Part shown: positions 61,680 through 64,000 of the stretch, piece after piece
How positions within the stretch are numbered: position 1 is the stretch's first letter
How the letters are laid out: each line of letters begins with the position of its first letter
Assembly (NCBI GenBank): GCA_005884685.1
Contig: VBAH01000041.1
Location: 1-64,000, forward strand
Reading direction: 5' to 3'
From: Alphaproteobacteria bacterium
GTDB lineage: Bacteria > Pseudomonadota > Alphaproteobacteria > Rhizobiales > Xanthobacteraceae
DNA length: 64,000 nucleotides
Notes under the pieces: model-generated
Databases searched by the model: none
What the model saw: the letters and a program-made list of their open reading frames with translations, nothing else
Told to the model about the DNA's origin: nothing
Position numbers and translations under genes: made by a program

Positions 61680-62351
61680 TTGCCGATCACGAGCATGCGC
61701 GGACGGTTCATCACCTTCGAAGGCGGCGAGGGTGCCGGCAAGTCGACGCAGGCCTTGTTGCTTGCGGAGCGGCTGCGATCGCTCGGCTTCGGTGTGGTGG
61801 TCAGCCGCGAGCCGGGCGGCTCTCCTGGGGCCGAGGTGATCCGTCACGTGCTGCTGTCGGGCGCCGCCAAGCCGCTCGGGCTGCATGCGGAAGCGATCCT
61901 GTTGGCGGCTGCGCGAGCGGACCATGTGAGCCAGACAATCCTGCCGGCGCTCGAGTGCGGTGAGTGGGTAATCAGCGAGCGCTTCAGCGATGCAGCGCGC
62001 CTCTCCCATGGCGCCAGCGCGGCGCAGGCGCGGCTGCTGGCGCAGCTCGAGAAGACCACGCTCGGCGAACTGAAGCCCGATCTCACCATCATCCTCGATC
62101 TTGCGCCAGCGCAGGGAATGGTTCGCGTCAAGCGGGCGCAGCGGGAGGAGCCCGCGGATGCGGAGACGCTGGATCTCGCCTCGAAGCACCGCAAGGCCAT
62201 GCAGGAGCTGGCCGAGCGCGAGCCGCAGCGCTGTGCGGTCGTCAATGCGGGCGCTGACGCCGGAACGGTCGCCGAATTCGTGTGGGCGGTGGTGAATTCG
62301 CGACTGCTTGCCGCGGAAGCACCCGCGAGGTTGCGGAGCGCGGCGTCGTGA
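61680..62351 (+). CDS. tmk: Thymidylate kinase
   Basis: A 223-residue P-loop kinase that makes dTDP. The P-loop is FEGGEGAGKST, and SREPGG is the dTMP-binding Arg motif. The usual DRY/DRF motif is ERFSDAARLSHG here, so the catalytic Asp appears as Glu and the neighbouring Gln as His. This is unusual and noted as a finding. The TTG at 61680 starts four bases after dacA; an ATG at 61695 (MRGRFITFEGG) is an equally plausible start. The stop overlaps holB (GTGA). Confidence 0.9.
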   Translation: MPITSMRGRFITFEGGEGAGKSTQALLLAERLRSLGFGVVVSREPGGSPGAEVIRHVLLSGAAKPLGLHAEAILLAAARADHVSQTILPALECGEWVISERFSDAARLSHGASAAQARLLAQLEKTTLGELKPDLTIILDLAPAQGMVRVKRAQREEPADAETLDLASKHRKAMQELAEREPQRCAVVNAGADAGTVAEFVWAVVNSRLLAAEAPARLRSAAS

Positions 62352-63382
62352 GTGAAAGCGAGGTCCGGCATCCGCGCGAGACGTTGTCGCTCTACGGCCA
62401 TGCGGCGGCCGAGCAGGCGTTCCTCGACGCCTATCGCGGGGGACGGATGGCGCATGCGTGGCTGATCGGCGGCGTCGGCATCGGCGGCATCGGCGGCATC
62501 GGCAAGGCGACGCTCGCCTACCGCATGGCGCGCTTCGTGTTCGCGCATCCGGATCCGGCCGCGCCGGCCGTAACCGACGCAAGCTCGCTGGCGCTGCCGG
62601 CCGACCACCCGGTTTCCCGCCGCATCGCCGCGCAAGGGCATCCCGATCTGCTCGCGCTCGAGCGCGTCGCGGACGAGAAGGGCAAGATGCCGACGATGAT
62701 TTCGGTCGACCTGGTGCGCCGCACGATCGGCTTCTTCGGCTCGACCGCGGGCGAGGGCGGCTGGCGCGTCTGCATCGTGGATGCGGCCGACGAGCTGAAC
62801 GCGGCGGGCGCCAACGCGCTGCTGAAAATCCTCGAGGAACCGCCCGGCAGGTCACTGCTGCTCGTCGTCAGCCATGCGCCGGGCCGCCTGCTGCCCACCA
62901 TCCGGTCGCGCTGCCGCCGCCTTATGCTGCGGCCGCTCGCAGCGGACGACGTGGCCCGCGCCGCCGCCGATGTGCTCGGCCGCGACCCCGGCGAAGCGGA
63001 GATCAAGACCGCGGCGCTCGCCTCCGACGGCAGCGTCGCGCGCGCGCTCGACCTCATCGGCGGCGCCGCGCTTGCCGTGCGCGATAAAGTCAACACCATG
63101 CTGGCCGCGCTGCCCGCGGTCGATCCGCGCGAACTGCATGCGCTCGGCGACGCACTCGGGCGCAACGACGAGAGCGCCTTCACCGCCTTCGTCGATGCGG
63201 TGCGCGACTGGCTCAGCGCCCGCGTCACCGTGCCCGGCGCCGAGCCCGCGCGGCTCGTGCGCATCGCCGACGTGTGGGACAAGCTCAACGTCGCCGCCGA
63301 CGACACCAAGGTGTACAATCTCGAGCGCAAGCCGTTCGTTTTCAACGTGTTCGGCTGGCTTGCCGCCGCCACGCGCGGTTGA
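62348..63382 (+). CDS. holB: DNA polymerase III subunit delta'
   Basis: A 344-residue clamp-loader subunit. The AAA+ core is seen with a lengthened P-loop (ALGG-type [14 protein letters not shown] at 40-53), LLKILEEPP and [11 protein letters not shown] (sensor 1 and arginine-finger-like region). The delta' subunit does not need ATP hydrolysis, so P-loop changes are tolerated. GTG start overlaps the tmk stop (GTGA). It is followed by metG 11 bases later, which is the common alphaproteobacterial order. Confidence 0.92.
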   Translation: MSESEVRHPRETLSLYGHAAAEQAFLDAYRGGRMAHAWLIGGVGIGGIGGIGKATLAYRMARFVFAHPDPAAPAVTDASSLALPADHPVSRRIAAQGHPDLLALERVADEKGKMPTMISVDLVRRTIGFFGSTAGEGGWRVCIVDAADELNAAGANALLKILEEPPGRSLLLVVSHAPGRLLPTIRSRCRRLMLRPLAADDVARAAADVLGRDPGEAEIKTAALASDGSVARALDLIGGAALAVRDKVNTMLAALPAVDPRELHALGDALGRNDESAFTAFVDAVRDWLSARVTVPGAEPARLVRIADVWDKLNVAADDTKVYNLERKPFVFNVFGWLAAATRG

Positions 63383-63393
63383 TACCAAGCCGC

Positions 63394-64000
63394 ATGTCCG
63401 AGAAGCCCCGCTACTACATCACCACGTCGATCGCCTATCCGAATGGCCCGCCGCACATCGGCTACGGCTACGAGGTGATCACCACGGACGCGATCGCGCG
63501 CTTCAAGCGGCTCGATGGCTACGACGTGTTCTTCCTGACCGGGACGGACGAGCACGGCATCAAAATGCTGCAGAGCGCGACCAAAGCGGGCGTCACGCCG
63601 AAGCAATGGGCCGACAAGAACGTCGAGCGCTTCCAGGCGATGGCGCTGCTCTTGAACGCCTCGAACGATCAGTTCATCCGCACCACCGAGCCGCGCCATC
63701 ACGTATCCTCGCAGGCGATCTGGCAGGCGATGCAGGCGAACGGCGACATCTATCTGTCGAAATACGCCGGCTGGTATTCGGTGCGCGACGAGGCCTACTA
63801 CGACGAGAGCGAGACGCGCATCGAGAATGGCGTGCGCCTCGGCGCGCTCGGCACGCCGGTCGAATGGGTCGAGGAGGAGAGTTATTTCTTCAAGCTCTCG
63901 GCCTATCAGGACAAGCTTCTCAAGCTGTATGCCGACGTACCGGACTTCGTGCTGCCGAAGGAGCGGCTGAACGAAGTCGCGAGCTTCGTGCGCGGCGGGC
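63394..64000 (+). CDS. metG: Methionyl-tRNA synthetase, N-terminal part (3' end outside window)
   Basis: The frame is open from the ATG at 63394 to the window end, giving about 202 residues of a longer enzyme. The HIGH-type motif is [13 protein letters not shown], then [17 protein letters not shown], both diagnostic for MetRS class [17 protein letters not shown] is also conserved. The KMSKS loop lies beyond the window. It follows holB closely and belongs to the same housekeeping block. Confidence 0.95.
   Translation, partial: MSEKPRYYITTSIAYPNGPPHIGYGYEVITTDAIARFKRLDGYDVFFLTGTDEHGIKMLQSATKAGVTPKQWADKNVERFQAMALLLNASNDQFIRTTEPRHHVSSQAIWQAMQANGDIYLSKYAGWYSVRDEAYYDESETRIENGVRLGALGTPVEWVEEESYFFKLSAYQDKLLKLYADVPDFVLPKERLNEVASFVRGG

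Overview
The window looks like a chromosomal segment of a GC-rich alphaproteobacterium of the order Hyphomicrobiales (Rhizobiales), most like the Bradyrhizobium/Xanthobacteraceae side. This rests on the gene content (two IalB-family proteins, HspQ, a bacterial phosphatidylcholine synthase, PuuD), on an rlpA-dacA-tmk-holB-metG block, and on small palindromic intergenic repeats of the kinds often seen in these genomes. I see no plasmid, phage, insertion-sequence or CRISPR signature. Species-level placement cannot be made from the sequence alone.

Layout. 1-1305 is the 3' end of mfd, followed by a methyltransferase. 2331-7850 is a minus-strand run: DsbA/FrnE-like oxidoreductase, a degenerate-GGDEF regulator, a degenerate AMP-binding protein and an orphan peptide-binding protein. 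8086-12190 holds small envelope or stress genes: tandem IalB proteins, hspQ, a CHAP-like secreted protein and small secreted proteins. One of these has a perfect EcfG-type promoter match upstream. 12382-18701 contains an enoyl-CoA hydratase homologue, a TauD-type dioxygenase and a complete branched-chain amino-acid-type ABC transporter. 18726-21923 is a minus-strand iron-uptake-like operon (outer-membrane protein, cupredoxin, FTR1 permease) whose last gene, a malyl-CoA lyase-like protein, carries an in-frame palindromic repeat. 22139-31299 has an AEC carrier, a complete peptide-type ABC transporter, a GSA-like aminotransferase and a CaiB/AMACR-like protein. 31503-34162 is a three-gene uncharacterised cassette including an HEXXH protein with a CFI-box-like segment; I consider this the best candidate for an undescribed system. 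34159-40867 has a UbiH-like monooxygenase, then a tightly overlapped DUF2182-DUF1326-pcs-TerC-SDR run, a quinone oxidoreductase and a crotonase.

40985-53994 is a purine catabolism locus: HIU hydrolase, xanthine dehydrogenase XdhABC, a nucleoside-type ABC transporter with its BMP binding protein, the membrane urate hydroxylase PuuD with a cytochrome c domain, and an allantoate amidohydrolase-like enzyme. Together they would import purine nucleosides or bases and oxidise them through xanthine, urate and 5-hydroxyisourate towards ureido compounds. OHCU decarboxylase and allantoinase are not in the window. 54000-64000 returns to general and housekeeping genes: a cNMP-domain flavoprotein, DUF1499, rimO, an M20 peptidase, tRNA-Ser(UGA), rlpA, dacA, tmk, holB and the 5' part of metG.

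No gap without a gene exceeds about 300 bases except 11329-11860, which holds the EcfG-like promoter. Gene functions are assigned from motifs and family resemblance read by eye; no database search was run.
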